Positions 1-9,363 of a stretch of 64,000 nucleotides of DNA are shown piece after piece (positions within the stretch are counted from its first letter, which is position 1; each line of letters starts with the position of its first letter). The notes under the pieces are model-generated. The model saw only the letters and a list, made by a program, of their open reading frames with translations, was not told where the DNA came from and did no database searches. A program made the position numbers and the translations under genes. The stretch comes from Symmachiella macrocystis (GTDB taxonomy: Bacteria > Planctomycetota > Planctomycetia > Planctomycetales > Planctomycetaceae): assembly GCF_007860075.1 (NCBI RefSeq), contig NZ_SJPP01000001.1:1054001-1118000 (forward strand). The letters are read 5' to 3'.

Positions 1-413
1 TCCCACCACGCGTTTTCGGCGATTTCTCGGATCTTCGACAAGAGGACTTCGGGCTGTACCGGCTTAACGAGATAACCATCGGCGCCGACTCGGGAAGCAA
101 GCTTCTTCGCTTGATCCAGTTCGATCTCAGAGACGACCAAGACAGGTACCGTTTTATCCGTTTGTTTGAAGCGTTCGCAAATCTCGAATCCAGTGTCGCC
201 CTTTAAAATCAACTCGGTGATTACAAAGTCGGGCTTGCGCATGACAAAGATCGATTGCGCTTGGCCGCCGTCTTTGGCTGTCAATACTGTGAATTTTTGG
301 CTTTCAAGCAGCGTCTTCATGGACTGCGCCGTCTCGGCGTCCGCTTCGATAAGCAGAATCCGATTGACGACGACGTCGGTGAGGGCGCGGCCAGAGAAAT
401 CTTCTGCGACCAT
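1..413 (-). CDS. Response regulator receiver protein, incomplete at window edge
   Basis: Reading the minus strand from the ATG at 413 gives a CheY-like receiver domain that runs off the window. The conserved acidic pair is present (E23, D25 in RILLIEAD), the switch Ser is in VLVVSE and the invariant Lys is in GYLVKPV. The phosphoacceptor position reads PDFVITEL, so Glu (E67) replaces the usual Asp. That substitution often mimics phosphorylation or removes phosphotransfer control; this is inference here. No in-frame ATG lies upstream before a stop near 449, which supports this start. Whether an output domain follows cannot be seen because the C-terminus is missing. Confidence 0.82.
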   Translation of the reverse strand, partial: MVAEDFSGRALTDVVVNRILLIEADAETAQSMKTLLESQKFTVLTAKDGGQAQSIFVMRKPDFVITELILKGDTGFEICERFKQTDKTVPVLVVSEIELDQAKKLASRVGADGYLVKPVQPEVLLSKIREIAENAWW

Positions 414-1168
414 GGACTTTTCACTCTCACGATCTGAAATCGATAAAATGCTCAGCTAAGAAATTATGACAAATTATCTAAGTAGTATCACCCAAAAGAA
501 TGACCAGAATGGATGCTTCCGCAATTGATATAACGTTAGCCATAACCGAAAATGGCCTCGCATGCAAATAAATTCCTATAACTTGGCAAGCCAGGAGACA
601 GACAAGAGATCGAAAACCGGAGCGTGGATTGGCCAAAACAGGAGACTGAACGGACAAGATCACCCACGTGCCGAGAAATCCAACTGCCTGTTTGCACACC
701 CCCACAGCTGGCCTCGACGACATTTCGAGCAAGATCGCACGCAGCATCGTATTTGTCTCAACGTTTGCGTCCTGCATAAATTTTAACGGTTCTCTTTTCA
801 AAGAGGGATGCCAATTTTTCGCCGATTTGACATTTCGCATTCTGATGGCTCGGTTCCGCCTACCTAGGAAAATGCACCATAGCATTTTGCAACATGCGGC
901 TATCCCACTCTTCGCTCTACCGGCCAATACCTTAGCAAAATAGCCTCGGCGTCACGAAAGTCATGAATTCGCAATTCGGGGGATGATAGAACACCAGAAG
1001 TCGGCAAAAAGTTTCGTTTTTGTTAGAAAGTCAGGCAGAAAAGAAGTTCGCCTCCCCTTTAACCACAAGATGTTTGACAGAAAGGACTTATGAGACACCT
1101 CCCTTTTTAACAATAAGCAAGCTAAGGATTTGCCCTCTGTCGCCTGCGTCAAGGTCTAGGGTCGCCCC
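414..1168. other. Intergenic region, no supported gene
   Basis: About 750 bases upstream of the csrA promoter. A 149-codon open frame lies on the minus strand (478-927), but it has no ribosome-binding site, unusual composition and no family I recognise, so it is not called. A small regulatory RNA titrating CsrA would be biologically plausible here, but I could not show repeated GGA hairpins. Confidence 0.4.
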
Positions 1169-1197
1169 TTGACCTATTTTTGCTTGACGCTTAGAAT
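1169..1197 (+). promoter_or_regulatory. Predicted sigma-70 promoter of csrA
   Basis: TTGACC at 1169-1174 and TAGAAT at 1192-1197 are separated by exactly 17 bases, close to the sigma-70 consensus. Transcription would start near 1204, leaving a 5' leader of roughly 135 nt before csrA. Confidence 0.6.
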
Positions 1198-1340
1198 AAA
1201 TTGAGATGATTGGTTGGTAGCGGGACACTGAAGTTCCGGTCAACCCATACGCTTGCATGAAGCCGAGCCGTCATCGTAGTGTCGGTCTGGTTCCTTCTTC
1301 ACAGGGAGCAGGCTTCGCAGTACTGGGAGAGTAGCGTCCA

Positions 1341-1547
1341 ATGTTAGTTCTTTCACGTAAAAAGAACGAAAGCATTGTAATTGACGACAACATCGTCATC
1401 ACGGTGGTGGAAGTTCGTGGGGATAAAGTGCGTTTGGGAATCCAAGCGCCCAAGGAAATCCCCGTACACCGCAGTGAAGTTTACGAAGCAATCCACAATC
1501 ATGAACAGAAGACCGGTCACTCCGGGGTTTCCCCCGCTGAGACTTAG
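1341..1547 (+). CDS. csrA: Carbon storage regulator CsrA, translational regulator
   Basis: The 68-residue product begins [20 protein letters not shown] and continues with [15 protein letters not shown] and a [10 protein letters not shown] segment, the full CsrA/RsmA signature including the RNA-contacting N-terminal strand and the R44-equivalent region. CsrA is a homodimer that binds GGA motifs in mRNA leaders, usually blocking ribosome access. Its length matches the family (60-75 aa). A GGAGAG Shine-Dalgarno lies at 1325-1330, about 10 bases before the ATG. It appears monocistronic, read from the promoter at 1169 with a long leader that could itself hold autoregulatory sites. In planctomycetes the targets are unknown. 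Confidence 0.97.
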   Translation: MLVLSRKKNESIVIDDNIVITVVEVRGDKVRLGIQAPKEIPVHRSEVYEAIHNHEQKTGHSGVSPAET

Positions 1548-2001
1548 AATTCTGTCGGATCAAATGATTGCATTGTTGGTCTTTACTATGTCTTTTACTC
1601 ACTAATCGTTTGCTACACCGTGATTTCGACGGTGACGTGACTTACGTGATCGATCCAAAACTCGCGTTCCCATAATTCTTTAGGTGTATCTCCACGCATC
1701 TGACCTATCGTTCTCACCACGATCGAACTGCACCCTCACTCTTCCTACGGGAAAATAGGCCAAATGCAGATCGCTGCAAACGAGACACGGCACCGGGAAA
1801 TCTGGATTCCCACCGCGTGCATCCGTGAGTTTCAGTGAATTCGACTCTTTTGTTTGAAGCACAGCAACCGAATGAGCCGAAGCTCTCTAACACGATATCG
1901 AATCCGCGAAAACAAAACATCGTTTTTCCCGCTTTTATGAGGCGGCCATCGTCTTGACAATCGGTGAAGCGGTTCTGTATTGTATGACGCATCAGGCACA
2001 A
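1548..2001. other. Intergenic region between csrA and tRNA-Glu
   Basis: No open frame with start signals or recognisable family was found. A short inverted repeat (CACCGT...ACGGTG around 1616-1635) lacks a T run and is too weak to call as a terminator. Confidence 0.4.
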
Positions 2002-2075
2002 GGCCCCATCGTCTAATCCGGTTAGGACACCGGGTTTTCATCCCGGCAATAGGGGTTCAAATCCCCTTGGGGTCA
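2002..2075 (+). tRNA. tRNA-Glu (anticodon TTC)
   Basis: A complete cloverleaf can be drawn. The acceptor arms GGCCCCA (2002-2008) and TGGGGTC (2068-2074) pair, with discriminator A at 2075. The anticodon stem CCGGG/CCCGG encloses TTTTCAT, giving anticodon TTC. The T arm is AGGGGTTCAAATCCCCT. The CCA end is not encoded. Confidence 0.95.
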
Positions 2076-2116
2076 CTTTCTCGAAATCGTTTAGCTTTCG
2101 AGTGACAATGCCTATA

Positions 2117-2161
2117 GCGACGGCAGTTGGCTAATGACGCCAACCGCCGTCGCTTTTTTTG
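2117..2161 (+). terminator. Rho-independent terminator after tRNA-Glu
   Basis: Arms GCGACGGCAGTTGGC (2117-2131) and GCCAACCGCCGTCGC (2139-2153) form a 15-bp stem with one mismatch and a 7-base loop, followed by eight T residues (2154-2161). Confidence 0.9.
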
Positions 2162-2487
2162 TGCATGTTTCTTGACTCGAGGAAACGGCACAACATCTCC
2201 TGTCGGCCAATTGTCGAATTGCGTCGATTTCCCACGCTCGATTGCCGATTTGAGGCAATCCCACCGCTTTTATGAGTACTGGGGGGGCCCGCGGAATCCT
2301 GCAACTCCTTGCCAGCCAACACACAACTCAAGGCCAGCATAGGGGTTTTCCCTGAACAGTTCGCTTTTTGCAACACTCTGTAAGCTAAAATAGATATGCA
2401 TAGGTGCAAACAGACCTTCATAGACATGAGGTACACAAGCCAACCGCAGAGCGTCCCCTTAAGCGGCATCGGGCAATGGGAGGGACA

Positions 2488-2781
2488 ATGGATAAAGTAA
2501 TTGGATTATTGGCAAGCCACAGGACCGCCGCTGCTGAAGAGGTCGTGCGACACATCGAACAATACTTCAAGAGAAATGATTTTGAAGTCATTACCGACGA
2601 GGTGGTTGAATACCTGTCGATTCAACCAGTCACTTTGCTGATGGAAGGCCAAGTGATCTTCTCAACTGGTTTTCCCAAGTCCGCCTCTTGGAAAGCCCGG
2701 CTAACGCTGGACAATGATAAATTGCGTTTCGCGCGACTCTCCATCTCTGATGGAGAGCAATTCGACTCCCTGTCCGAATGA
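2488..2781 (+). CDS. Small hypothetical protein
   Basis: This gene encodes 97 residues starting MDKVIGLLASHRTAAAEEVV. The ATG at 2488 is preferred over an upstream in-frame codon because GGGAGGG lies at 2478-2484. The sequence looks like a single compact alpha/beta domain: an N-terminal helix, then alternating hydrophobic strands (FEVITDEVVEYLSIQPVTLL, VIFSTGFP). There is no signal peptide and no cysteine or metal motif. I do not recognise the family. It ends 8 bp from the convergent CBM9-like gene, so the two share a terminator region that is not obvious by eye. Confidence 0.6.
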   Translation: MDKVIGLLASHRTAAAEEVVRHIEQYFKRNDFEVITDEVVEYLSIQPVTLLMEGQVIFSTGFPKSASWKARLTLDNDKLRFARLSISDGEQFDSLSE

Positions 2782-2788
2782 CCCCCGT

Positions 2789-3445
2789 TCATTGAGACAA
2801 TTCGACGGTCATCCACAAGCTGGGGTCGTGCGCGATCGGAAAATCGGGGCCAACGCTGGGATATTGCTGACCAAGTTCGCTATCCCGCAACAGGTAGTAA
2901 AACCCCAACTGCCGCGTCGACTCCGGGTCAAACCCATGCAGCGCTGTTGCGGGAATCCAAACCTCAAGTTGATACCCGTCGGCGGGAATGCTGGATCGCA
3001 CTTGAATGTCATTGATATGAGTTTGCGGCGCATCTTCTCGGGCACGGGCAATTGCTAACTGCGAGGCCGACGGCTGATCGCTTTTGGGGCCGTCTCCAGC
3101 GGGTAGAAACGCAAAGTGGTGGCAGAAGCGACTGGCTCGGTGGATGTTCTGCGTATTGCGCGTATCAATCCAGACTTGTAGCCCATCCGTCTCGATCGGA
3201 ATCGCAGCGCGACAGACCGTGGGGCGACTCTTGCCGCTCACTTTAACTGTGATGCCAATCCCCTGCTCGTTCCAAGCAAGTCGAATATCGCCGAATTTGG
3301 CTGCCGAATCCAAATCGCTGAAATCAGGCAACGCATGGGCTGCCGACAATTTCAGCAAGGCCTTTCCCCGCAGCGGTAATTTCGCGGAGTACTTCGCCGG
3401 GAGGGAGTACCGAAACAAAAAGCGATGCGGAAGGAGTTGGTTCAT
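2789..3445 (-). CDS. CBM9/DOMON-like beta-sandwich protein
   Basis: The 218-residue product carries features of the carbohydrate-binding family 9-like (DOMON-type) fold seen in many planctomycete proteins: an opening segment on lean hydrophobic strands, GDIRLAWNEQGIGITVKVSG in the middle, DGLQVWIDTRNTQ, and a C-terminal GYQLEVWIPATALHG followed by GFYYLLRDSELG. These strands match the typical order of the domain, with acidic and aromatic positions that could bind heme or sugar in relatives. No secretion signal is evident. It is divergent from uvrA with about 130 bp between starts. The molecular role is unknown; substrate or cofactor binding is family-based inference. Confidence 0.65.
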   Translation of the reverse strand: MNQLLPHRFLFRYSLPAKYSAKLPLRGKALLKLSAAHALPDFSDLDSAAKFGDIRLAWNEQGIGITVKVSGKSRPTVCRAAIPIETDGLQVWIDTRNTQNIHRASRFCHHFAFLPAGDGPKSDQPSASQLAIARAREDAPQTHINDIQVRSSIPADGYQLEVWIPATALHGFDPESTRQLGFYYLLRDSELGQQYPSVGPDFPIAHDPSLWMTVELSQ

Positions 3446-3574
3446 GGTGAATTACGGTCTCTGGCCCGGCCGAGGAATTATCGTTGGCTTCTATGTTAGT
3501 GAATTTCAGCCGCAGCGCATACAATCGGTAGGACGAATACCGACCAGCCTCCCCTGCAGCAAGCCCCTTTGATT

Positions 3575-6163
3575 ATGCCCGCGAATCCCCCGTTGAACAA
3601 TGCGATCCAGGTTCGCGGTGCGCGGGTCCACAATCTGCAAAACGTTGATGTCGATATTCCCCACGAGAAATTGGTGGTCTTCACCGGTGTCAGCGGCAGC
3701 GGTAAAAGTTCACTCGTGTTCGACACCCTATTCGCCGAGGGACGACGACGGTATCTGGAAAGCTTGTCGACCTACAGCCGGCAATTTTTGAATCAGCTTG
3801 AGCGGCCCGATGTGGATCTACTGGAGGGTTTGCCGCCGACATTGAGCGTCGAACAGAGTGCCGGCTCGGTCCAACCCCGCAGCACCGTGGGGACCACGAC
3901 AGAAATCTATGACTATCTGCGACTGCTGTACGCGCGTGCGGGGCGCGCGCACTGTTACCAATGCGGTAAACCGGTCGAGCAACAATCCCCCCAGGCGATT
4001 GTCGATGCCATCCTAAGTTTCGATGACCGGACCAAAGTCATGTTACTCGCGCCGCTCGTCAAAGGCCGCAAAGGCGCGCACAAAAAGGTCTTTGAGCAGA
4101 TATTCCGCGAAGGATTCGTCCGCGCCCGCGTCGATGGGGAGTTGGTCGATGTGGCGGACCCACCCGATTTGCAGAAAACCCGTACTCACAATATCGATGT
4201 CGTTGTCGACCGCATCGTGATCAAAGAGGGCATTGCTCCACGGCTGAGCGAATCGGTCGACCTGGCGCTGCGGCACGGGGAAGAGACCTGCATTGTTTTG
4301 CGACAAGTCGATGGGGAATGGCAAGAGCATCGCTTCAGCACCCGCTTCGCCTGCGCGAGTTGCGGCATCAGCTTTGACGAATTGGAGCCGCGGACATTCA
4401 GCTTCAATTCCCCATACGGAGCCTGCCCAAAATGCGAAGGGATGGGGCACCTGATTCCCGAGTCTGCCAGCAAGAACGACGAAGAGGCGCCAAAGATTTG
4501 TGATGTTTGTAATGGCAGTCGCTTGGCACCAATCGCGCGTTCAGTGACCGTTGATGGCGTGGCGATTCATGAATTGACTGCCCAACCGATTTCGCAGGTC
4601 CATGATTTCATCTTACGATTGCTGGAATCATTACACAATTCGTCCACAAGCATCTTCAATACCGAAGCGGCCCAACTCGCGGCTGGCGGAGTGTTGGACG
4701 ACGTGGAATCGCGGCTACGTTTTTTAATGCAGGTCGGCTTGGAATACTTGGCACTGGACCGCCCCACCAAAACGCTATCAGGCGGCGAATACCAACGCGC
4801 CCGCTTGGCCGCTTGCCTGGGATCAGGGTTAACGGGAGTCTGTTATATCCTTGATGAACCGACCATCGGCCTGCATCCCCGTGATGTGGGCCGGTTGTTG
4901 GAGTCGTTGGCGGAACTGCAAGCGCAAGGAAATAGTGTCCTAGTAGTCGAACACGATCCGGAGGTGATGGCCCGCGCCGACTACATGGTCGATGTTGGTC
5001 CCGGCGCCGGACAGCATGGGGGTCGAATCATCGCCGTAGGGACGCCGCAACAGGTCGCCGAAGCTGACACGCCCACCGGAGAATACCTCAGCGGGCGCCG
5101 CGATACGGAGCCAACGCCGCAACGGCGCGCCGCTCATCCAGAAACTGGAATTGTGCTACGCGAAGTCGCCACACATAACTTGAAGCAAGTGACATTGGAA
5201 CTTCCACTACAGGTCCTAACCTGTATCACCGGTGTCAGCGGCGCGGGTAAAAGTTCGTTGGTAATCGATGCGCTCATTCCGGCGGTACGGCGAAAATTGG
5301 GGCAGGAGCGCACTCGCAAGCAAACAACAACCAGCGTCGACGGAGTCATTACGGGAGTCGAGCAGATCGTGCGGTTGGTTCAAGTCGATCAATCCCCCAT
5401 CGGCAAAACGGGCCGCAGCAATCCAGCCACGTACTCCGGCGTTTGGAATGAAGTTCGCAAAGTCTTTGCTAAAACCCGCGAAGCCCGCATCCGGGGTTAC
5501 AAGGCGGGCCGCTTCAGCTTCAACAGCAAGTCGGGGTGCTGTGAGACGTGCCGTGGACAAGGCGTAACGCGCATCGCCATGAATTTTTTGCCGGACATGT
5601 ATGTGACCTGCAGTGACTGCAACGGCGCGCGTTTTAATCCGCAAACGCTGGAGATTCATTTTCGCGACCGCAGTGTGGCCGACGTGTTAGCGATGAGCAT
5701 TGCCGAGGCGGCTGTGTTTTTTGAAAACGTCCCCAAGCTGCAAAAACAATTAACAACATTTGTCGACGTCGGATTGGGCTACCTGGGACTGGGCCAATCG
5801 GCGCTCACACTTTCCGGGGGCGAAGCACAACGGGTTAAATTGGCCAGCGAACTCTCGCCGACATCCCATGGTGAATCCACGCTGTTCGTATTGGACGAAC
5901 CGACCACAGGTCTCCACCCGGCCGATGTCGAGCAACTGCTGAGCGTCTTGCACCGCTTAGTCGATTCAGGACACACCGTTGTCGTCGTCGAACATGACCT
6001 CGACATGATCCGCGCGGCCGACTGGGTGATCGACATGGGCCCCGACGGCGGCGAACAGGGAGGCGCGATCGTGGCAACCGGAACGCCGGAGGAAATCCTC
6101 AAACACCCCGACAGCCACACCGCCGCCGCCTTGCGCAATTCCACTGCCCCAGCCGTGAACTAA
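3575..6163 (+). CDS. uvrA: Excinuclease ABC subunit A (UvrA-like ATPase)
   Basis: UvrA is the damage-sensing dimeric ATPase of nucleotide excision repair and loads UvrB. This 862-residue protein has both ABC modules: Walker A GVSGSGKSS near residue 38 and GVSGAGKSS near 552, signatures LSGGEYQRARLA near 399 and LSGGEAQRVKLA near 746, each followed by ILDEPTIGLHP or VLDEPTTGLHP. Two zinc modules are present: CASCG...CPKC near 260-290 and CETCRGQG...CSDC near 655-685. It is shorter than classical UvrA (about 940 aa), so it may be the accessory UvrA2-type paralogue. The ATG at 3575 follows an in-frame TTG at 3569; no strong Shine-Dalgarno discriminates them. It converges on an alkyltransferase-like gene, a functionally telling neighbour. 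Confidence 0.92.
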   Translation: MPANPPLNNAIQVRGARVHNLQNVDVDIPHEKLVVFTGVSGSGKSSLVFDTLFAEGRRRYLESLSTYSRQFLNQLERPDVDLLEGLPPTLSVEQSAGSVQPRSTVGTTTEIYDYLRLLYARAGRAHCYQCGKPVEQQSPQAIVDAILSFDDRTKVMLLAPLVKGRKGAHKKVFEQIFREGFVRARVDGELVDVADPPDLQKTRTHNIDVVVDRIVIKEGIAPRLSESVDLALRHGEETCIVLRQVDGEWQEHRFSTRFACASCGISFDELEPRTFSFNSPYGACPKCEGMGHLIPESASKNDEEAPKICDVCNGSRLAPIARSVTVDGVAIHELTAQPISQVHDFILRLLESLHNSSTSIFNTEAAQLAAGGVLDDVESRLRFLMQVGLEYLALDRPTKTLSGGEYQRARLAACLGSGLTGVCYILDEPTIGLHPRDVGRLLESLAELQAQGNSVLVVEHDPEVMARADYMVDVGPGAGQHGGRIIAVGTPQQVAEADTPTGEYLSGRRDTEPTPQRRAAHPETGIVLREVATHNLKQVTLELPLQVLTCITGVSGAGKSSLVIDALIPAVRRKLGQERTRKQTTTSVDGVITGVEQIVRLVQVDQSPIGKTGRSNPATYSGVWNEVRKVFAKTREARIRGYKAGRFSFNSKSGCCETCRGQGVTRIAMNFLPDMYVTCSDCNGARFNPQTLEIHFRDRSVADVLAMSIAEAAVFFENVPKLQKQLTTFVDVGLGYLGLGQSALTLSGGEAQRVKLASELSPTSHGESTLFVLDEPTTGLHPADVEQLLSVLHRLVDSGHTVVVVEHDLDMIRAADWVIDMGPDGGEQGGAIVATGTPEEILKHPDSHTAAALRNSTAPAVN

Positions 6164-6352
6164 AATGGGAATCGCTGGAGCAGTTGTCCGCAGGCGAAAG
6201 TTGAGGACAGCATTTCCCAACAGCACTCCGCGCGCACCGGTAGCCTGACAGAATTGGTGTCCTGATCGGAGAGCCTCGCTGACTGCGCTCAACGCCTAAG
6301 AATCCGCCGAGTATTTTCCTGAATTCTAATGAGTTCAGGGCAGGTGGAAGAA

Positions 6353-6814
6353 CTACTCTTCTCCTTCCACTTCCTGCTTTTCGGCGCGGCTGTCATCGCT
6401 GTCCGCGTTGTCTTCGCTCTCATCGTCATCGTCGTCGAGCGATTCATCGATCGGCGAACCGACCGGAGCATCCACCGGTGCTTCCCAAGACATGGTGTGC
6501 GTTTCGATTTCGCTAACCACCACGTGTTCCTGGCTGCCTTCGGCGTCTTCGACGGCATAACCGCACTCTTGCAGTTTGACGACTTGCTCGGAATCTTTTT
6601 CCAGCAGACCGTCATCGCGGATGGGAATTGCCCGCCACCACTGCAAATGCGGCCAATCGCGGCGAATTGTTTTCAAGCAGGTTTCCATGGCCCGTCCGTT
6701 AGCCCCGGCGCTAAAGCCGGCCCGTTCTGCAACGAGTCTGAAATTTGCCACCTTGTCCGCTCGCTTCAACTCCCATAGGATTTCCGCGACCAATTGTGCA
6801 CGAGACGAAGCCAT
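6353..6814 (-). CDS. Alkyltransferase-like protein (ATL), catalytic Cys replaced by Trp
   Basis: The first 90 residues resemble the DNA-binding domain of O6-alkylguanine DNA methyltransferase (MGMT): ILWELKRADKVANFRLVAER, then GANGRAMETCLKTIRR, then LQWWRAIPIRDDGLL and a late KLQECGY. The active-site PCHR box of MGMT aligns with Q58-W59-W60-R61, so the acceptor Cys is Trp, as in ATL proteins, which bind O6-alkylguanine without repairing it and hand the lesion to nucleotide excision repair. The C-terminal third (about residues 105-153) is a highly acidic tail (DDDDDESEDNADSDD) unlike ordinary ATLs. The ATG at 6814 has AAGG just upstream. The neighbouring convergent uvrA fits an ATL-to-NER pathway. 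The alignment is by eye. Confidence 0.68.
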   Translation of the reverse strand: MASSRAQLVAEILWELKRADKVANFRLVAERAGFSAGANGRAMETCLKTIRRDWPHLQWWRAIPIRDDGLLEKDSEQVVKLQECGYAVEDAEGSQEHVVVSEIETHTMSWEAPVDAPVGSPIDESLDDDDDESEDNADSDDSRAEKQEVEGEE

Positions 6815-7320
<506 letters not shown>

Positions 7321-7340
<20 letters not shown>

Positions 7341-8820
7341 TATTCTTCAAATCCGGCCTTTCGGCGAGTTCGTCGAAGGGCTTTCTCTTTTCCAGTACTA
7401 GGTTTACGTCGCTCAATACCCGGTTCAAACAAACCGCGTCGAGTATATCGCGCCTGACGGTATTGTTTGAACCGCGCCAGATTTCCGCCGCCTTTTGCGT
7501 CCAATCGAAGAGCGTGACCGCTAGTTCACCACGGGCCGGATCGACGTCGCCTAGTTTGTCCAACGACTCGTCCGCGCTGGCTGCTTCGGCCTTCAGCTCG
7601 TTGGATTTGGCCTTATATACGTCATCATCGATCGTCCCCGCCAGGTACGCGTTGAGGAGGCGGTCCTGCATGTTCGCCAATTCCGTCTTCCGCTTGGCAA
7701 ATGATGTGGCTTGTTGGCGTCGGTAGCCCGTCAAGTCGTGCACAGCGGCACCAAGTTCCTTGCGGAACCATTCGGCGACCTCGAGCGTGGGCATCCGCAT
7801 CTTCTCCAGGTCCTCAGCGATCGCCTCCTCCAAATCCTGCGCTTTCCAACGAACCTTGGGGTGATCGGCGCCACGATTGTTGTTGCAGCACCGGTAATAG
7901 ATGTGTTCGCGGATTCCGCCTCCTTTGAGCTTTCGGCGAATGCGTTCTCCGGTGATCGATTGGCCGCAGTATTCACAGCGGAACAATCCACCGGCTAGCG
8001 GCAGGTGATAGGTTCCCGTTCGCCGCTTTCGACCACACAAGATGTCCTGACACGCATCGAACGTTGCGCGATGGATGACTCGCTGATAGCGTCCCTCGAA
8101 GACATGGCCGTTCCGGTGTAACTCACCGATATAGAAACGGTTATTGAGAATGTGGGACAGGGCCGTCCGGTTAAAACGAGATTGGCTGTCGCGGAAAACA
8201 TGACCTTCGCTGGCGAGTCGGTCGGCAAGACTTTTGAAGGTATGGCTGCCTGACGAATAGAGGTCGAAAATACGAATCAGCGACTTGGCCTTCTCCGGAT
8301 GTGGTACGACTGGCTCTTCGCGGTCATCAACATTGAGGTACCCGTAAGGGGCCAATCCCGTGGGCCAGCCCTGGCGCACTTTTTCATCGAGCCCCTTAAT
8401 CACCTCCTCGCGCAGATTATCGCTGTAATACTGCGCAACGGCCGCCATCACGTTAAACGAAAACGTTCCAGCAGCGCCTGGACCGAATTCGTTTTCCACA
8501 AAGGAAAGTTGTACGCCGCATGCGTCCTCCAGTTCCTGCAGGCGGACCGCGTCGCGCATATTGCGACAAGCTCGATCTAACTTGTGGCAGAGGATCGCTT
8601 TGATCTTTTCCCGCTTGGCGTTCTTTGCCAGCCACCGCAGCATCTCATTGAAGATCTTTCGTTCTGCACCGCGCTTGGCTGACTCGTCGAGTTCAAATTC
8701 CCGGACGACATTCCACCCCAACCGCTGTGCCTTCTCTCGCGTCACTCTCAACTGGGCGTCGATCGAGTATCCCTCTTTTTGTTCGCGGGACGAGACCCGC
8801 GTCCAAATCACCACATTCAT
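7321..8820 (-). CDS. Large serine recombinase (site-specific integrase)
   Basis: This 499-residue enzyme cuts and rejoins DNA through a phosphoserine link to integrate and excise the island. The N-terminal resolvase fold starts [19 protein letters not shown], with nucleophile S10; the catalytic Arg region is [11 protein letters not shown] recombinase domain follows ([24 protein letters not shown]), then a zinc ribbon ([10 protein letters not shown]...YRCC) and a coiled coil near residues 370-430, the usual large serine integrase order. The ATG at 8820 is supported by homology to the family start and near-abutment with the upstream small gene. The stop codon lies at 7321-7323 inside tRNA-Pro, so the last six or so residues are encoded by tRNA sequence. 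Confidence 0.93.
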
Positions 8821-8822
8821 GA

Positions 8823-9065
8823 TTACGGCTCCTCTTCGGCACTCAAAAACACTTCTGCCAGCCGTCGGACGCTCATCAGAATTTTCACCGCTTCGTCTTG
8901 ACTGATCACTCGGCCATAGGCCTTGGACCAGACGCGACGGGCCTCGGCGATCCGTTCGTCCGACAACCACTGCGTCGACAACGGGCGCACGCCGCCCGAG
9001 TCGGACTCGGGTCCAGTGTGCCGGTTTGGCGGTGGAAATCCAGGCATGTGAGGCGAAGAGGGCAC
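8823..9065 (-). CDS. Small recombinase-associated protein
   Basis: The 80-residue product has a low-complexity, proline-rich N-terminus followed by a conserved-looking helical half (LSDERIAEARRVWSKAYGRV, then SQDEAVKILMSVRRLAEVFL). Its stop lies 2 bp before the recombinase ATG, so the two are translationally coupled. I recall similar short proteins with a W-x3-YGR...EAxxIL pattern directly upstream of integrases in mobile islands; a recombination directionality or accessory role is only inference. No DNA-binding motif is obvious. Confidence 0.7.
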   Translation of the reverse strand: MPSSPHMPGFPPPNRHTGPESDSGGVRPLSTQWLSDERIAEARRVWSKAYGRVISQDEAVKILMSVRRLAEVFLSAEEEP

Positions 9066-9176
9066 GAAATCTATTCTTGGAAAGCCATCATGTGGTGCCG
9101 GCCCACAGACTCGGCATCTGCACCTATTCTTCGCTTCATTTCGTCTGAAGACCGCCCCCTAAAGGCAAAAACGGCG

Positions 9177-9256
9177 AAACTCATATGTGGCGCATGTCCC
9201 CGTAAATTCGCGCATGTGTGGCGCATGTCCCGCGCATATGCGGCGCATATGAGTTT
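9177..9256. promoter_or_regulatory. Operator-like region with inverted and iterated GCGCATRT motifs
   Basis: AAACTCATATG (9177-9187) and its exact inverse CATATGAGTTT (9246-9256) bracket an 80-bp segment containing repeated GGCGCATGTCC (about 9189 and 9220) and GCGCATATG/GCGCATGTG words. It lies between the leftward recombinase operon and the rightward replication operon, where a repressor or initiator would be expected to bind. Confidence 0.6.
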
Positions 9257-9363
9257 GCAATAGCGACTTATCCAAATGCACCTTTCTGCGTAGCATTCGG
9301 GCGAACGGAAACAGACCCGAATGAATCGGGGGTGGCAATTGCAATCTTGGAGAGAGGTACGAC

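Noticed and set aside
478-927. 149-codon open frame on the minus strand
   Set aside because: No ribosome-binding site, no recognisable domain, and composition (Cys, Arg and hydrophobic runs without pattern) like non-coding DNA.
9177-9256. CRISPR-like array
   Set aside because: Repeats are short, palindromic and irregularly spaced with no unique equal-length spacers and no cas genes in the window.
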